Positions 36,593-44,701 of a stretch of DNA of 52,599 nt are shown here, one piece after another. Numbering within the stretch: position 1 is the stretch's first letter; each line of letters opens with the position of its first letter. The stretch is from NCBI GenBank assembly GCA_020056965.1, contig JAGVGT010000064.1:1-52599 (forward strand). The letters run 5' to 3'. The position numbers were made by a program, and so were the translations under genes. Source of the DNA: Deltaproteobacteria bacterium. GTDB lineage: Bacteria > Desulfobacterota > Desulfobulbia > Desulfobulbales > JAGXFP01. The notes under the pieces were generated by a model. The model searched no databases. It was not told the DNA's origin and saw only the letters and a program-made list of their open reading frames with translations.

Positions 36593-38329
36593 CTACTGAT
36601 TGAGGTGAGGGTTTTCAATAGCGAATTTTACGCCCGGCAGAATCACGGTGAAGATGGCCCCGCCGCCGGGGCGATCCTCCACGTCGATGGCGCCGCCCGC
36701 CTCAATGACGATACCTTCGCTGATTGCCAACCCTAAACCGGTGCCTTCGCCCACCGGCTTGGTGGTGTAAAAGGGGTCGAAGATCCGGCTGGCTATTTCC
36801 GGCGCGATCCCGGGCCCGTCGTCGGCCACGGTCAGCAGGATGGTCTCAAGGCGTCGGGCGGTGCCTACCCAGATATTGCCGGGGCCGCTGATGGCCTGGA
36901 TGGCGTTCAGCAAGAGATTCAAGACCACCTGCTCAATCTTCTGAGGATCGGCGACGATCATCCCTGCCGCCTGCAAATCCAGGTGAATGGTGATGCCTTT
37001 TTTGTCGGCTTGAAAGCGGACAATCTCCACGATCCTGGCCAGCAGGTTATTGGGATCAATGATTTCCGGGCGCGAGGCCGAGCGCCGGGCAAAATCGAGA
37101 AGCCCCTTGACGATGCCGCTACAGCGTTGGGTCTGCTCGATGATGATGGCCACCCGTTTGGCAAACTCCTCGGGCGGTGCGTTCTGGTCCAGGTATTTGG
37201 TGTAGCCCAGGATATTGCCGAGGGGATTGTTGATCTCATGGGCGAGACCGGCGGCCAGCTGGCCGATGGCCGCCAGTTTTTCGGTGTGGCAGAAGACCTC
37301 CTGCCGTTTCTGGTCGGCGGTAATGTCGCGGAAGGTCTGGACGCCGCCCACCGCCTCGCCTTCGGCATCGTAGAGCATGGCGGAGCTGACCGCCACCGCC
37401 AGGGTTTCGCCACCCTTGGTGGTCAAGAAGGTTGGCCGGTTATTGATGGTTTCTCCGGCGTGGTAAAGGGCACAGGCATCCCGGCACAGGTTGCTGCGGA
37501 AGAGATCGGAACATTTGTGGCCGAGGGCCTCGGCCTCGCTGAAACCGCTGATCCGTTCGGCCGAGTTGTTGAAGGAGATGATCACCCCATTGATGTCGGT
37601 GACGAAAAGGCCGTCTGCCATATTGGTGACAATGGCGGCCAGCTTGCTGCGCTCCATGGCCAGGGTTTTCTGGTTGGCTTCGATCTGGGCGAAGCTTTGT
37701 TGGATGGCGTCGGCCATGTCGTTAAAGGCGCTGCCCAGTTCAGCCAATTCCAGGGGGCTGGCAATGGCGCAACGTTCATGAAACTGACCTTGCTGGATGG
37801 TGGTGATCGATTTCTTGAGTTTGGCTAAGGGGTTGATGACGGCCCGCCGCAGGGCCAGGTTGCTGATGTAAATACCCAGGAGATGAAAGAGGCTGATAAT
37901 CAGGATGGCGCCCAGCATGATGGTGCGCAGAATGCGATCGATGCGGGCGGTGGAAAAGACGATGGTGATCTCGGCAAAATTCTCATCACCCAGCAGCACC
38001 GGATGATGAAAGGCATGGCCCGCAGCATTGTTTGCCAGGCCGGCGCTGGCCAGCAACTCGCCGTCGGCGCGCCGCACGGCCACGCTTATAATGGCGGGTT
38101 CGTCGGCGATCTCCCGGACGTAACGCTCTATGGTGGCGTAATTGTGGGAGAGCACGGCGTCCAGGGTGACCGATGAGAGTACCTTAGCGATACCGTCGCC
38201 CTTGTCGATCAGGTCGTTGATCAGAATGGTCCGTTCAGTGTAAACCACCAGGACACTGATAACCAGGGCCGAAGCCAGGGCAATGAGGTGAATCTGCCGG
38301 AAGAAGATTTGGCTTAAGGTCCGGTTCAT
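36593..38329 (-). CDS. Membrane PAS-domain sensor histidine kinase with Cys cluster
   Basis: The 578-residue kinase has TM helices at ~13-31 and ~137-158, a periplasmic domain of ~105 residues, a HAMP region, a PAS domain at ~228-340 and HisKA with His364 (GLAHEINNPLGN). The HATPase domain carries NLLLNAIQA, DDGPGIAPE and GTGLGLAISEG. The PAS domain has an unusual Cys set: Cys273, Cys282 and Cys286 within HKCSDLFRSNLCRDACALY. Similar Cys-bearing PAS domains are often seen in sigma54-linked kinases and may bind metal, a cluster or respond to redox. The ATG overlaps the PhnD-like gene stop by 4 nt. Confidence 0.9.
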   Translation of the reverse strand: MNRTLSQIFFRQIHLIALASALVISVLVVYTERTILINDLIDKGDGIAKVLSSVTLDAVLSHNYATIERYVREIADEPAIISVAVRRADGELLASAGLANNAAGHAFHHPVLLGDENFAEITIVFSTARIDRILRTIMLGAILIISLFHLLGIYISNLALRRAVINPLAKLKKSITTIQQGQFHERCAIASPLELAELGSAFNDMADAIQQSFAQIEANQKTLAMERSKLAAIVTNMADGLFVTDINGVIISFNNSAERISGFSEAEALGHKCSDLFRSNLCRDACALYHAGETINNRPTFLTTKGGETLAVAVSSAMLYDAEGEAVGGVQTFRDITADQKRQEVFCHTEKLAAIGQLAAGLAHEINNPLGNILGYTKYLDQNAPPEEFAKRVAIIIEQTQRCSGIVKGLLDFARRSASRPEIIDPNNLLARIVEIVRFQADKKGITIHLDLQAAGMIVADPQKIEQVVLNLLLNAIQAISGPGNIWVGTARRLETILLTVADDGPGIAPEIASRIFDPFYTTKPVGEGTGLGLAISEGIVIEAGGAIDVEDRPGGGAIFTVILPGVKFAIENPHLNQ

Positions 38330-39183
38330 GGGGTCTCGATGGCCTTGATGACCTGGCGGGCCAGATTGAAATCCTGATCGGCGACCGGAGAAAAACCGGT
38401 CATCCGGGGATCAATGGCCTTCAGCACCTGCGGATCCTTGATGCCGAGCAAGATTTGGCGCAGGCTTGCCTTGAGCGCCGGGGGCAGATCCTTGCGGCAG
38501 ACGATGGCATGGGGCGGGATGGCAATGGGACCGGCAATAATCTTGAGCGTCTCCCGGGCGGGATAATTCTGGAAAACGTCGTTCCTGACCGCGCCCGCGT
38601 CAAAATCGCCATGGAGAACGGCCAGAATGACATTGTCATGGCCCATTACGTAGTCGTAGGCCATCAGATCCCAGATGGCAACGCCGCTCTGGCGCAGGAG
38701 ATAGCGAGGCATGAAGTGGCTGCCGAAGGATTGGTAATCGCCAAAGGCAAAGGTCTTGCCCTTGAGGTCGGCCAGCTTGGTCACCGGGCTTTGCCGTTTG
38801 GCGATGATCACCGTTTGGTCGCCGCTGTCATTCTGGATGTTCAGGCGGGCCAGGAGTTCAATGCTGTGATAGCGGTCGTTGGCCTTGACGTAAGGCGACG
38901 GCCCGACAAAGGCCAGGTCGATTTTGCCTTCGCCCAGACGGCGGACATGGCTGGTGTAGTTGGGGGCGACATCAATGGTGATGGGCTGGCCGGACTGCCT
39001 GGCCAGCGCCTCGACCAGCGGCCGGAAACTTTGATAGACCGCCGCCGGGTTGGCGTAGGGGTAAAGCCCTAAGCGCAGCGCCTGTTTATCCGCCGCCGCA
39101 GATGGCAGGGACAAACAGGCGCTGATGAGACAAGTCAGACCGAAAATAAAAGTGCGGAACCAGCGAGAAGATGAGTTTTTCAT
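38326..39183 (-). CDS. PhnD-like periplasmic binding protein, second copy (sensor partner)
   Basis: The 285-residue protein has an export signal that could be lipidated at ISAC (Cys23) or cut after SAAA. The mature part is PhnD-like: LRLGLYPYANPAAVYQSFRP, YTSHVRRLGEGKIDLAFVGPSPY, TVIIAKRQSPVTKLADLKGK and HGDFDAGAVRNDVF. No ABC transporter genes accompany it. Instead its stop overlaps the kinase start (ATGA), so it is probably the ligand sensor for that kinase. It is only distantly similar by eye to the PhnD-like lipoprotein at 9168-10067. Confidence 0.87.
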   Translation of the reverse strand: MKNSSSRWFRTFIFGLTCLISACLSLPSAAADKQALRLGLYPYANPAAVYQSFRPLVEALARQSGQPITIDVAPNYTSHVRRLGEGKIDLAFVGPSPYVKANDRYHSIELLARLNIQNDSGDQTVIIAKRQSPVTKLADLKGKTFAFGDYQSFGSHFMPRYLLRQSGVAIWDLMAYDYVMGHDNVILAVLHGDFDAGAVRNDVFQNYPARETLKIIAGPIAIPPHAIVCRKDLPPALKASLRQILLGIKDPQVLKAIDPRMTGFSPVADQDFNLARQVIKAIETP

Positions 39184-39247
39184 GATGCCCGCATCCTACT
39201 CCACCGACCAAAAAAATGACAACGGATAAGCCTTTTCCCGAGGCGAG

Positions 39248-39994
39248 TTATCTCGGCATATCTTTATTGACCACGTCGCCACGGTTGCCGAAAACCTCGA
39301 CCGTATCAATCGCGGCATACTTGAAATCAGGCAGGGGTTTGACATCGAGAAGCTGCTCCGCCGGGGTGCTGAGCAGTTTGATATTAAAGGCGCTGGCCAT
39401 TTTCTCCACGGTGTTAATATCCTCCGCCGTCACCTGACTGCCCTCGGAGCGTAATTTTCGGATCTTCCCTTCCAGGGCGGCCTGTTCGGCGGGGAAGACC
39501 CCTGGCTTCAGATGGACATCGTAGGCCTCACCGGTGGAGATGCGTTGGATGATAAAGCCATCGCCCACGGTTTTATCGATCCGCAGGGTTTTGAAATTGA
39601 TTCTCGCCCCGGTCAGCATCGCCCCGGCGTCAACCCAGCAGGGGCCGTTTTTGGAAACGACCCGGAGGTCGGTCCGATCCACAACCCCATCGGGAAACAG
39701 CTTCATCAGGGCCGCCTTGATCTCGACAAAGGAGATGACCAGGCCATCGCAGGCATGGCCGTGAATCCGCACCAGATCTTTCAGCCCAAGTTCCTTGGTC
39801 TGCACGTTGAGTCTGCCGAGGGCGCTGTCGGTATCGCGGACCATGACCGGAGTATTGTATTTTGCCTCGGCAACTTCCTTCAGGTAAAACCAGGCAGCCG
39901 AGTTATCGCTGTGGCCGTCTCCAGCCAGAACCGGAGAAGCCAGGCCCAGCATTAGACAGCCCAGCAGCAGGGATTTTCCATGGTTTGCTTTCAT
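39248..39994 (-). CDS. Secreted FmdE-like protein
   Basis: The 248-residue protein begins with a signal peptide (KSLLLGCLMLGLASPVLAG). It carries an FmdE-type segment with HGHACDGLVISFVEIKAAL (residues ~78-96) and NGPCWVDAGAMLTGAR, in which His and Cys could bind zinc. FmdE-like domains occur in formylmethanofuran dehydrogenase but also in many standalone proteins of unknown role near metal or redox genes. The start at 39994 follows AAGGAG; earlier in-frame ATGs lack one. It lies upstream of the PhnD-like gene with a 64-nt gap, so it is likely the first gene of the sensor cluster. Confidence 0.7.
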   Translation of the reverse strand: MKANHGKSLLLGCLMLGLASPVLAGDGHSDNSAAWFYLKEVAEAKYNTPVMVRDTDSALGRLNVQTKELGLKDLVRIHGHACDGLVISFVEIKAALMKLFPDGVVDRTDLRVVSKNGPCWVDAGAMLTGARINFKTLRIDKTVGDGFIIQRISTGEAYDVHLKPGVFPAEQAALEGKIRKLRSEGSQVTAEDINTVEKMASAFNIKLLSTPAEQLLDVKPLPDFKYAAIDTVEVFGNRGDVVNKDMPR

Positions 39995-40025
39995 TCGTTT
40001 TCTCCTTGATTTCATTTTCGGTCCA

Positions 40026-40049
40026 CCGGGCGCCACCATGGCGCCCCGG
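40026..40049. repeat. GC-rich hairpin upstream of the FmdE-like gene
   Basis: CCGGGCGCCA pairs with TGGCGCCCCGG across a 3-nt loop, with one bulge. No U-run follows. It may terminate or shield transcripts coming from the heme-rhodanese gene, or structure the leader of the FmdE-like gene. Confidence 0.5.
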
Positions 40050-40104
40050 TTAAGGAAAATTTCCCCGACCTGCTCTGGGAAGATTTGGTTAAAAATGTGG
40101 TGAA

Positions 40105-40226
40105 CTCGCAAAAACTCGTCACCCCGGCGAAAGCCGGGGTCCAGTGCTTTTGCAACCTATTGAGATACTGGATTCCGGCCTTCGCCGGAATGACGAATGA
40201 AAGAACTCTCCTGGACTTTTTGCGAG
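40105..40226. repeat. CGTCATTCCGGC-type palindromic repeat, copy 2, with outer inverted ends
   Basis: The core (CGTCACCCCGGCGAAAGCCG at 40118 onward; CCGGCCTTCGCCGGAATGACG to 40195) is enclosed by outer inverted ends CTCGCAAAAACTC (40105-40117) and GACTTTTTGCGAG (40214-40226), 11 of 13 matching. The outer ends suggest a MITE-like element of ~122 bp. Confidence 0.8.
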
Positions 40227-40237
40227 AGCATCAAATA

Positions 40238-41611
40238 TCACTTGGCCGAAATTTCGTAAGAGCCATCCTTGTTCCACTTGAAGGTAGCGAACAGATAGCG
40301 GGCCTTGATGCCGTGCTCCTTCAGGACATCCATGGCCACACTGGCCCGGGGCCCGTCCTGGCAATGGAGAATGATCTCCTTGTCGGTCGGCAGCTCGCTC
40401 CAGCGCCAATCGAGGGTGTCCACCGGGATGCTGATGGTGCCGGGAACCTTGCCTTTCTTAGACCGCTCATCCGGCCTTCTGACATCGAGAATAACCTTGT
40501 CGGTGGGCTGGGTCTGGACAATGGCCTTGAAGTCCTCAACGCTGATCCGGCCTGGCAGCAGTTGCGCTTTATAACTAATCTCCTTGAGCAGGGAATTGCT
40601 CGCCACCGGATAGCCTTTGGCCTTCCAAACCGCGATGCCGCCATTCAATTCCGAAACCGCAGTGAAGTTGTTGACCGAAAGTGCCCGGTGGGCCTTCTCT
40701 GCCTCGGCCATATTGTCAGCGTAAAGAATGATGCGGGCCTTCCGGTCGCCGGGCAAGGCTTCGAAGACCGCCTTGATATCGGCTCCCGGCAGGTTGACGG
40801 CCCCGGGGATATGCTCCTTGGCGGCCTGCTCCGGGCTGCGCAAATCAACCAAGACATAGGAATCGGGTTTGCCGTTGTCCTGGATGTACTTGAGAAATTC
40901 CGGCTCGGTGAGCAGGGGTTGGCTGGTGGCGGCCCATAGCGGGGTGCCGCCGGAGAACATCTTGACATTTTTATAGCCCAACCCCTCGGTCAGTTCCCGG
41001 AACATCGACGGCGACATGCCGCAGCCGTAGCCGTTGCAGTAGGTGATGAGCTGGGTGTTCTTGTCCTTGGGCAGCCGATCCTTGTACTTGTCGAAGCGAT
41101 AATTGGGCACCGCCACCGCGCCGGGCAGGTGACCTTCCTCAAAATTTGAGATTCCCCGGACATCCAGGAGCATGTAATTGGCCTTCTTGGGGTCTTTTTT
41201 GAGCAGAGCCATCAGCTCATCGATTTCCATGGTACGGTCAGGCGAGTTAAAGGCATACGGGGTCTTGTAGTTCAGCGCGGTGGCGATGGTCTTGCCACCT
41301 TCCTCCTTGTATTTCACCATCACGATCTTGCCGTTGGCCAGATCCTTGAGGGTGGTAAGATTCTTGGCCAGTTTAGTGGATTGGTCATAACTTAAATCCC
41401 AGACATCCTTGCCAACCTCCACCTGAAACGAGTTGTCGCCCTGGCTGCCCCCTTTCAGAAAACCCCAGAGGGTGTTCGCTTCACCCTGGTGGCAAGCCGT
41501 ACAGGTTGGGCCGATCTGGGCCTTAACAGCGGCGGCCACCTGACCGGTAGGGATCGCCAGTGTGGCTGCTGCCAGGACTGGGATCAAAAATAAGTTTTTT
41601 GTCTTCGCCAT
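40238..41611 (-). CDS. Exported heme c/triple-rhodanese protein
   Basis: The 457-residue protein has a signal peptide (LFLIPVLAAATLAIPTGQVAAA) and one c-type heme site (CTACH, Cys37-His41). Three rhodanese domains follow. Domain 1 (~125-230) has active Cys192 in ITYCNGYGCGMS. Domain 2 (~240-335) reads IILYADNMAEA at the same place and has no Cys. Domain 3 (~355-450) has Cys417 in IILHCQDGPRAS. It probably transfers sulfane sulfur in the periplasm, with the heme domain passing or receiving electrons. The start at 41611 follows GGAGAAAGAAT. A perfect sigma54 promoter lies 70 nt upstream. Rhodanese folds and heme motif are directly visible; the combined reaction is inference. Confidence 0.88.
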   Translation of the reverse strand: MAKTKNLFLIPVLAAATLAIPTGQVAAAVKAQIGPTCTACHQGEANTLWGFLKGGSQGDNSFQVEVGKDVWDLSYDQSTKLAKNLTTLKDLANGKIVMVKYKEEGGKTIATALNYKTPYAFNSPDRTMEIDELMALLKKDPKKANYMLLDVRGISNFEEGHLPGAVAVPNYRFDKYKDRLPKDKNTQLITYCNGYGCGMSPSMFRELTEGLGYKNVKMFSGGTPLWAATSQPLLTEPEFLKYIQDNGKPDSYVLVDLRSPEQAAKEHIPGAVNLPGADIKAVFEALPGDRKARIILYADNMAEAEKAHRALSVNNFTAVSELNGGIAVWKAKGYPVASNSLLKEISYKAQLLPGRISVEDFKAIVQTQPTDKVILDVRRPDERSKKGKVPGTISIPVDTLDWRWSELPTDKEIILHCQDGPRASVAMDVLKEHGIKARYLFATFKWNKDGSYEISAK

Positions 41612-41680
41612 ATTCTTTCTCCATCTTGAATGATTGTGAGGCAGGACTGGGCCAACCATGCCTTGTTGATTTAAGACAAA

Positions 41681-41696
41681 AGCAAGGTCGGTGCCA
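41681..41696 (-). promoter_or_regulatory. Sigma54 promoter of the heme-rhodanese gene
   Basis: The minus strand reads TGGCAC-CGACC-TTGCT, matching the -24/-12 consensus TGGCAC-N5-TTGCW at every conserved base. It ends 70 nt before the start codon. The NtrC-family regulator encoded at 35129-36481 is the obvious activator candidate. Confidence 0.85.
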
Positions 41697-41814
41697 GCGC
41701 GTGGCATTCGAGCTGAAATGAATATTTAGCAAAAGAACATATTGAAAATACGAGATAAATTATCTGTGTCGGTTCTGGCTTGAATGTTTTGGCGGGGCGG
41801 CTGGCTTGTGTCTC

Positions 41815-41853
41815 GGCATTGCATAATGCACGACCATGGCAGAACGCAATGCC
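41815..41853. promoter_or_regulatory. Possible upstream activator site of the sigma54 promoter
   Basis: GGCATTGC (41815-41822) and GCAATGCC (41846-41853) form a perfect 8-bp dyad 120-160 bp upstream of the -24 element, a typical distance for NtrC-family binding. A TGCAT-A-ATGCA palindrome (41820-41830) overlaps it. The surrounding DNA may itself be a dispersed repeat, which weakens the case. Confidence 0.35.
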
Positions 41854-42186
41854 AAGCGGAGGGGAGCGATCTGACAGATGAACGAGAGATAAAGGCCAGA
41901 AAGAAAGGCGGTGGCTTCGTGTAACAGCTAAAGCTGGCGGGGTCGGCTTCGCCGACTGACAATATGGAAGAACAATTGATCCCCTAATCCCGACCTTCCA
42001 CCCCACAAGGGGGTACCGAGGTCCCTGAGGGAGAAGGAGAATTCCCTCGCCCTTAGGGAGAGGGTTAGGGTGAGGGAGATGCTAATGTTACAACCATTTC
42101 ACTTTTCCGCGCATATTCAGACGCTAAAGCTGCCACCTTAAGGTGGGGGGTTTATCCCTCCCAAAGTGGGACAATAATGTTGTGAG
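41854..42186. repeat. Gene-free region with dispersed-repeat sequence
   Basis: No supported gene is seen. Bases 42016-42081 carry GTCCCTGAGGGAG and CCCTTAGGGAGAGGGTTAGG, a repeat type widely found in bacterial genomes. A perfect 14-bp palindrome CCACCTTAAGGTGG lies at 42133-42146. A short open frame at 41726-41962 on the minus strand looks like translated repeat, not a protein. Confidence 0.55.
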
Positions 42187-42217
42187 ACCATGGCAAGGGC
42201 AAAACCCTTGCGATGGT
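42187..42217 (-). terminator. Stem-loop at the end of the YedE/thioredoxin/CcdA/permease operon
   Basis: ACCAT-C-GCAAGGG pairs with CCCTTGC-C-ATGGT across a 5-nt loop, a 12-bp stem with one mismatch, 29 nt beyond the last stop codon. The following bases are AT-rich but lack a strong U-run. Confidence 0.6.
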
Positions 42218-42245
42218 TCAACGTGACAGCCGCAGTTGCCTTACT

Positions 42246-42488
42246 CTAGGCGGCCCCGGCCAGCCACCCCTTTGCTTCGGCGACGGTGGGAATGCGTCCG
42301 GCACAGACTACCTGGTCGTTTACCACCAGGGCCGGGGTGGAGAGCACCGAATAGGCCATGATTTCGAGGTAATCCGAAACCTTGAGGATCTCTGCCTCTA
42401 TACCCAGAGCAGTCGCAGCCTCACGGGCCACCGCCTCCAGTTTCTTGCAGTTGGCGCAGCCGGGACCAAGAATTTTCACCTTAATCAT
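42246..42488 (-). CDS. Small GPGCxxC thioredoxin-like redox protein (copy 1)
   Basis: The 80-residue protein starts MIKVKILGPGCANCKKLEAV and has STPALVVNDQVV with the cis-Pro, followed by CAGRIPTVAEAKGWL. This is the MTH895/TM0996 'redox-active disulfide protein 2' type, a minimal thioredoxin fold with a CANC active site. It lies 28 nt after the CSC-motif permease gene and closes that operon. It may donate electrons to, or receive a thiol-bound metalloid from, the permease. Two relatives lie at 49681-50169 and 51205-51438. Confidence 0.9.
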   Translation of the reverse strand: MIKVKILGPGCANCKKLEAVAREAATALGIEAEILKVSDYLEIMAYSVLSTPALVVNDQVVCAGRIPTVAEAKGWLAGAA

Positions 42489-42516
42489 GCCTTCCTCCTT
42501 GCTGAGAATTATTTGT

Positions 42517-43977
42517 CTATGCGGCCAGTCCCGACTGGGAAGGACGACGGCTCGCCATCCATAAAGCCAGTGTTAGAACCACCATAAAAACGACCAGGTA
42601 GAGGGCGATCAGCCAGAGGTTCGCCCCGTTGACCCAGCTGCCGTAAAGCAGGCCTGCGCTGGTGCTGAACAAGGCCACCCAGCCCACATAGGTCCAGGTC
42701 TTCAGTTTGCCGAGAATGGTGGTGGTGATTAGGATGCTTTGCAGGCTCAACTCCGGATCGGCCATCAGATAGGCCAGCAAAGGTCCCCGGTGCATCCCCA
42801 GGCTGAGGAACATCTTGGCAATGGGCACCTCAACCAGGGTGGGAAAATACATGAAGACCCCGAAAACCACCCCGGCCAGATTGCCGGTAAGGTTGTTCTC
42901 CCCGGCCAGGTATTGAATCCAGGCCGGTTGGATGAGCTGGCGGATGACCCCCACCAGGAAGACGCCGACCACCAATAGCGGGAAGATCTGCTTGACGAAA
43001 CGCCAGCTCTCCCACAACCAGTCGCGCACCTCCTGGGGTTCCAGATGTTGCCGGGCCAGATAGGTGAGCAACAGCAGGCTAGCGGCCACCGCCAGGGACT
43101 TGCCGGTCAGGAGGAGGGTCAGGCCGTCAGCTCCGGGAGTCATCCCCAGCGAGGCGGTGAACAGGGTCAGCGCGGTCAGGCCGAGGGCGGCAAAGGTCCA
43201 GTTATTGTTGCCCTCGGTGATATTCTCCAGCCCCTTCCAGGCGGTGAGGCCGATGCCAATCAGGAGGCTGATCAAAATCGCACCCTGGGTGCTGACCCCT
43301 TCTTCACCCTTGCTAGGATCGAAGGGGGCTAGACTGAAGAGCAGTTCCTGAAAGCGATCCACCTCGGGAAGCGGCAGAGTCACCTGCAAGTAGGCCCTGG
43401 TCAAGAGGTCGATTTTAAAGACCCCGCCCAGCAGGAGGGTGACCAGGGCCAGGATGAAGAACAACACCGGTCGCCGCATTTTGCTCTGGCCGGCGAAAAT
43501 GGCGGTGGTTTCCTCATCGTGGGCCAGATCCTCCCGGCGGAAGATCAGCGCCATGATCATGCCGATGCCGATCCCGAAGGTCAGCGACAGGAGAAGGCGG
43601 GCGATGGCCAGGTCAACACCGATGATGCCGCCGGTATAAACCAGGGCCAGGATGTTGGCGGCCGGGGCGAAAAAGAGAAAGGTAATGGCCGGGCCGAGGC
43701 CCGCCCCCTTTTTGTAGATCCCGGCGAAGAGCGGCACGATGGTGCAGGAGCAGACCGCCAGCACCGAGGCGGCCAGGGTGGCGGCGGGATAGGACAACAT
43801 CCGGGGCGTGTTGCGACCGAGAAAGCGGGTCACGGTGTCCTTGGGGATCAGGGCCGCCATGCAACCGGCGATGCCGAAGGCCGGCACCAGGCAGAGCAGG
43901 ACATGGGCAGCGAGATAGGCCGCCAGGTTACCAAGTCCGCCTTGCACCAGCTTGAGCATAAACGCCGATAGTTCCAT
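42517..43977 (-). CDS. CSC-motif permease (ArsP/DUF318-like, long form)
   Basis: The 486-residue membrane protein has about ten hydrophobic helices. Both halves resemble the permease fold: AVCSCTIVPLFAGIYKKGAGLGPAITFLFFAPAANI in the first, and YFPTLVEVPIAKMFLSLGM in the second. Relatives include ArsP (organoarsenical efflux) and the SO_0444-type Cu/Zn efflux proteins; substrate is not determined here. The Cys-Ser-Cys in the membrane could bind a soft metal or metalloid. It begins 16 nt after ccdA and precedes the GPGCxxC protein by 28 nt. Confidence 0.85.
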   Translation of the reverse strand: MELSAFMLKLVQGGLGNLAAYLAAHVLLCLVPAFGIAGCMAALIPKDTVTRFLGRNTPRMLSYPAATLAASVLAVCSCTIVPLFAGIYKKGAGLGPAITFLFFAPAANILALVYTGGIIGVDLAIARLLLSLTFGIGIGMIMALIFRREDLAHDEETTAIFAGQSKMRRPVLFFILALVTLLLGGVFKIDLLTRAYLQVTLPLPEVDRFQELLFSLAPFDPSKGEEGVSTQGAILISLLIGIGLTAWKGLENITEGNNNWTFAALGLTALTLFTASLGMTPGADGLTLLLTGKSLAVAASLLLLTYLARQHLEPQEVRDWLWESWRFVKQIFPLLVVGVFLVGVIRQLIQPAWIQYLAGENNLTGNLAGVVFGVFMYFPTLVEVPIAKMFLSLGMHRGPLLAYLMADPELSLQSILITTTILGKLKTWTYVGWVALFSTSAGLLYGSWVNGANLWLIALYLVVFMVVLTLALWMASRRPSQSGLAA

Positions 43978-43993
43978 GGTCTGCCTCCAGGAT

Positions 43994-44701
43994 TTAGCCG
44001 CGAAAAATCAGATAGAGAAAATAGCCGCCTAGTCCGGCGATCACCACCGCCGCCAGTTTGCGCATGGCGGACACTATTCTTTGTCCGGCGTGACTGTGCA
44101 ACAAGCTCATGGTCCGGGCTGAAAAAATGCCGCAGAGGATCAGAGGCAGACAGTGGCCGATGCCGAAGAGAAGCAGCATGACGACACCGGTCATGATCTC
44201 CTTTTGCAGGGTGATGACCCCCAGGATTGGGGCGATGAAACCGAAGGTGCAGACCCCGGAGAGAGAGCCGTAGGCCAAGCCTAGAATGAAGGCGCCGGAT
44301 GCACCCTGGATCTGGAAGCGGGCCAAAACATTACCGGTGGCCGAGCACTGCGGCGGTCGGAACAGGGTCCAGGCCACCCAAAGCAGCAGGATGCCCACCG
44401 CCGCTTGCCACCAGGGGCCGATGTCGCCCAGCATCCGGCCGATCATGGCGCAGACCAAGCCGACGGTCATGATGGTGATAAAGATCCCTGCGGTAAACAG
44501 CAGTGCGAAGCGGGCCGCCTGCCTGGGCGGCGGGATCATCCGCTGACCAGCCACGTAGGCGATCATGAGCGGGATGGAGGCCAGGTGGCAGGGGCTCAAG
44601 AGCACCGAGACCAGGCCCCAGAAAAAGGAGCCGGCATAGGCCAGGGCGCCGCCCTGGCTCATCCAGGCGTTGATGGCGAGGGATGCTTCGGTAACCATCA
44701 T
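43994..44701 (-). CDS. ccdA: CcdA-type thiol-disulfide transmembrane electron carrier
   Basis: The 235-residue protein has six or so hydrophobic segments and the paired membrane Cys of CcdA/DsbD: LSPCHLASIPLM and SGVCTFGFIAPILG. It carries reducing power from cytoplasmic thioredoxin to periplasmic thiol proteins. The start overlaps the stop of the thioredoxin lipoprotein gene (ATGA), so the two are coupled and probably partner. It lies in an operon with a YedE-type transporter and a CSC permease. Confidence 0.9.
   Translation of the reverse strand: MMVTEASLAINAWMSQGGALAYAGSFFWGLVSVLLSPCHLASIPLMIAYVAGQRMIPPPRQAARFALLFTAGIFITIMTVGLVCAMIGRMLGDIGPWWQAAVGILLLWVAWTLFRPPQCSATGNVLARFQIQGASGAFILGLAYGSLSGVCTFGFIAPILGVITLQKEIMTGVVMLLLFGIGHCLPLILCGIFSARTMSLLHSHAGQRIVSAMRKLAAVVIAGLGGYFLYLIFRG

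Noticed and set aside
41726-41962. Minus-strand 78-codon frame upstream of the heme-rhodanese gene
   Set aside because: The peptide looks like translated dispersed repeat and the frame overlaps candidate regulatory DNA.
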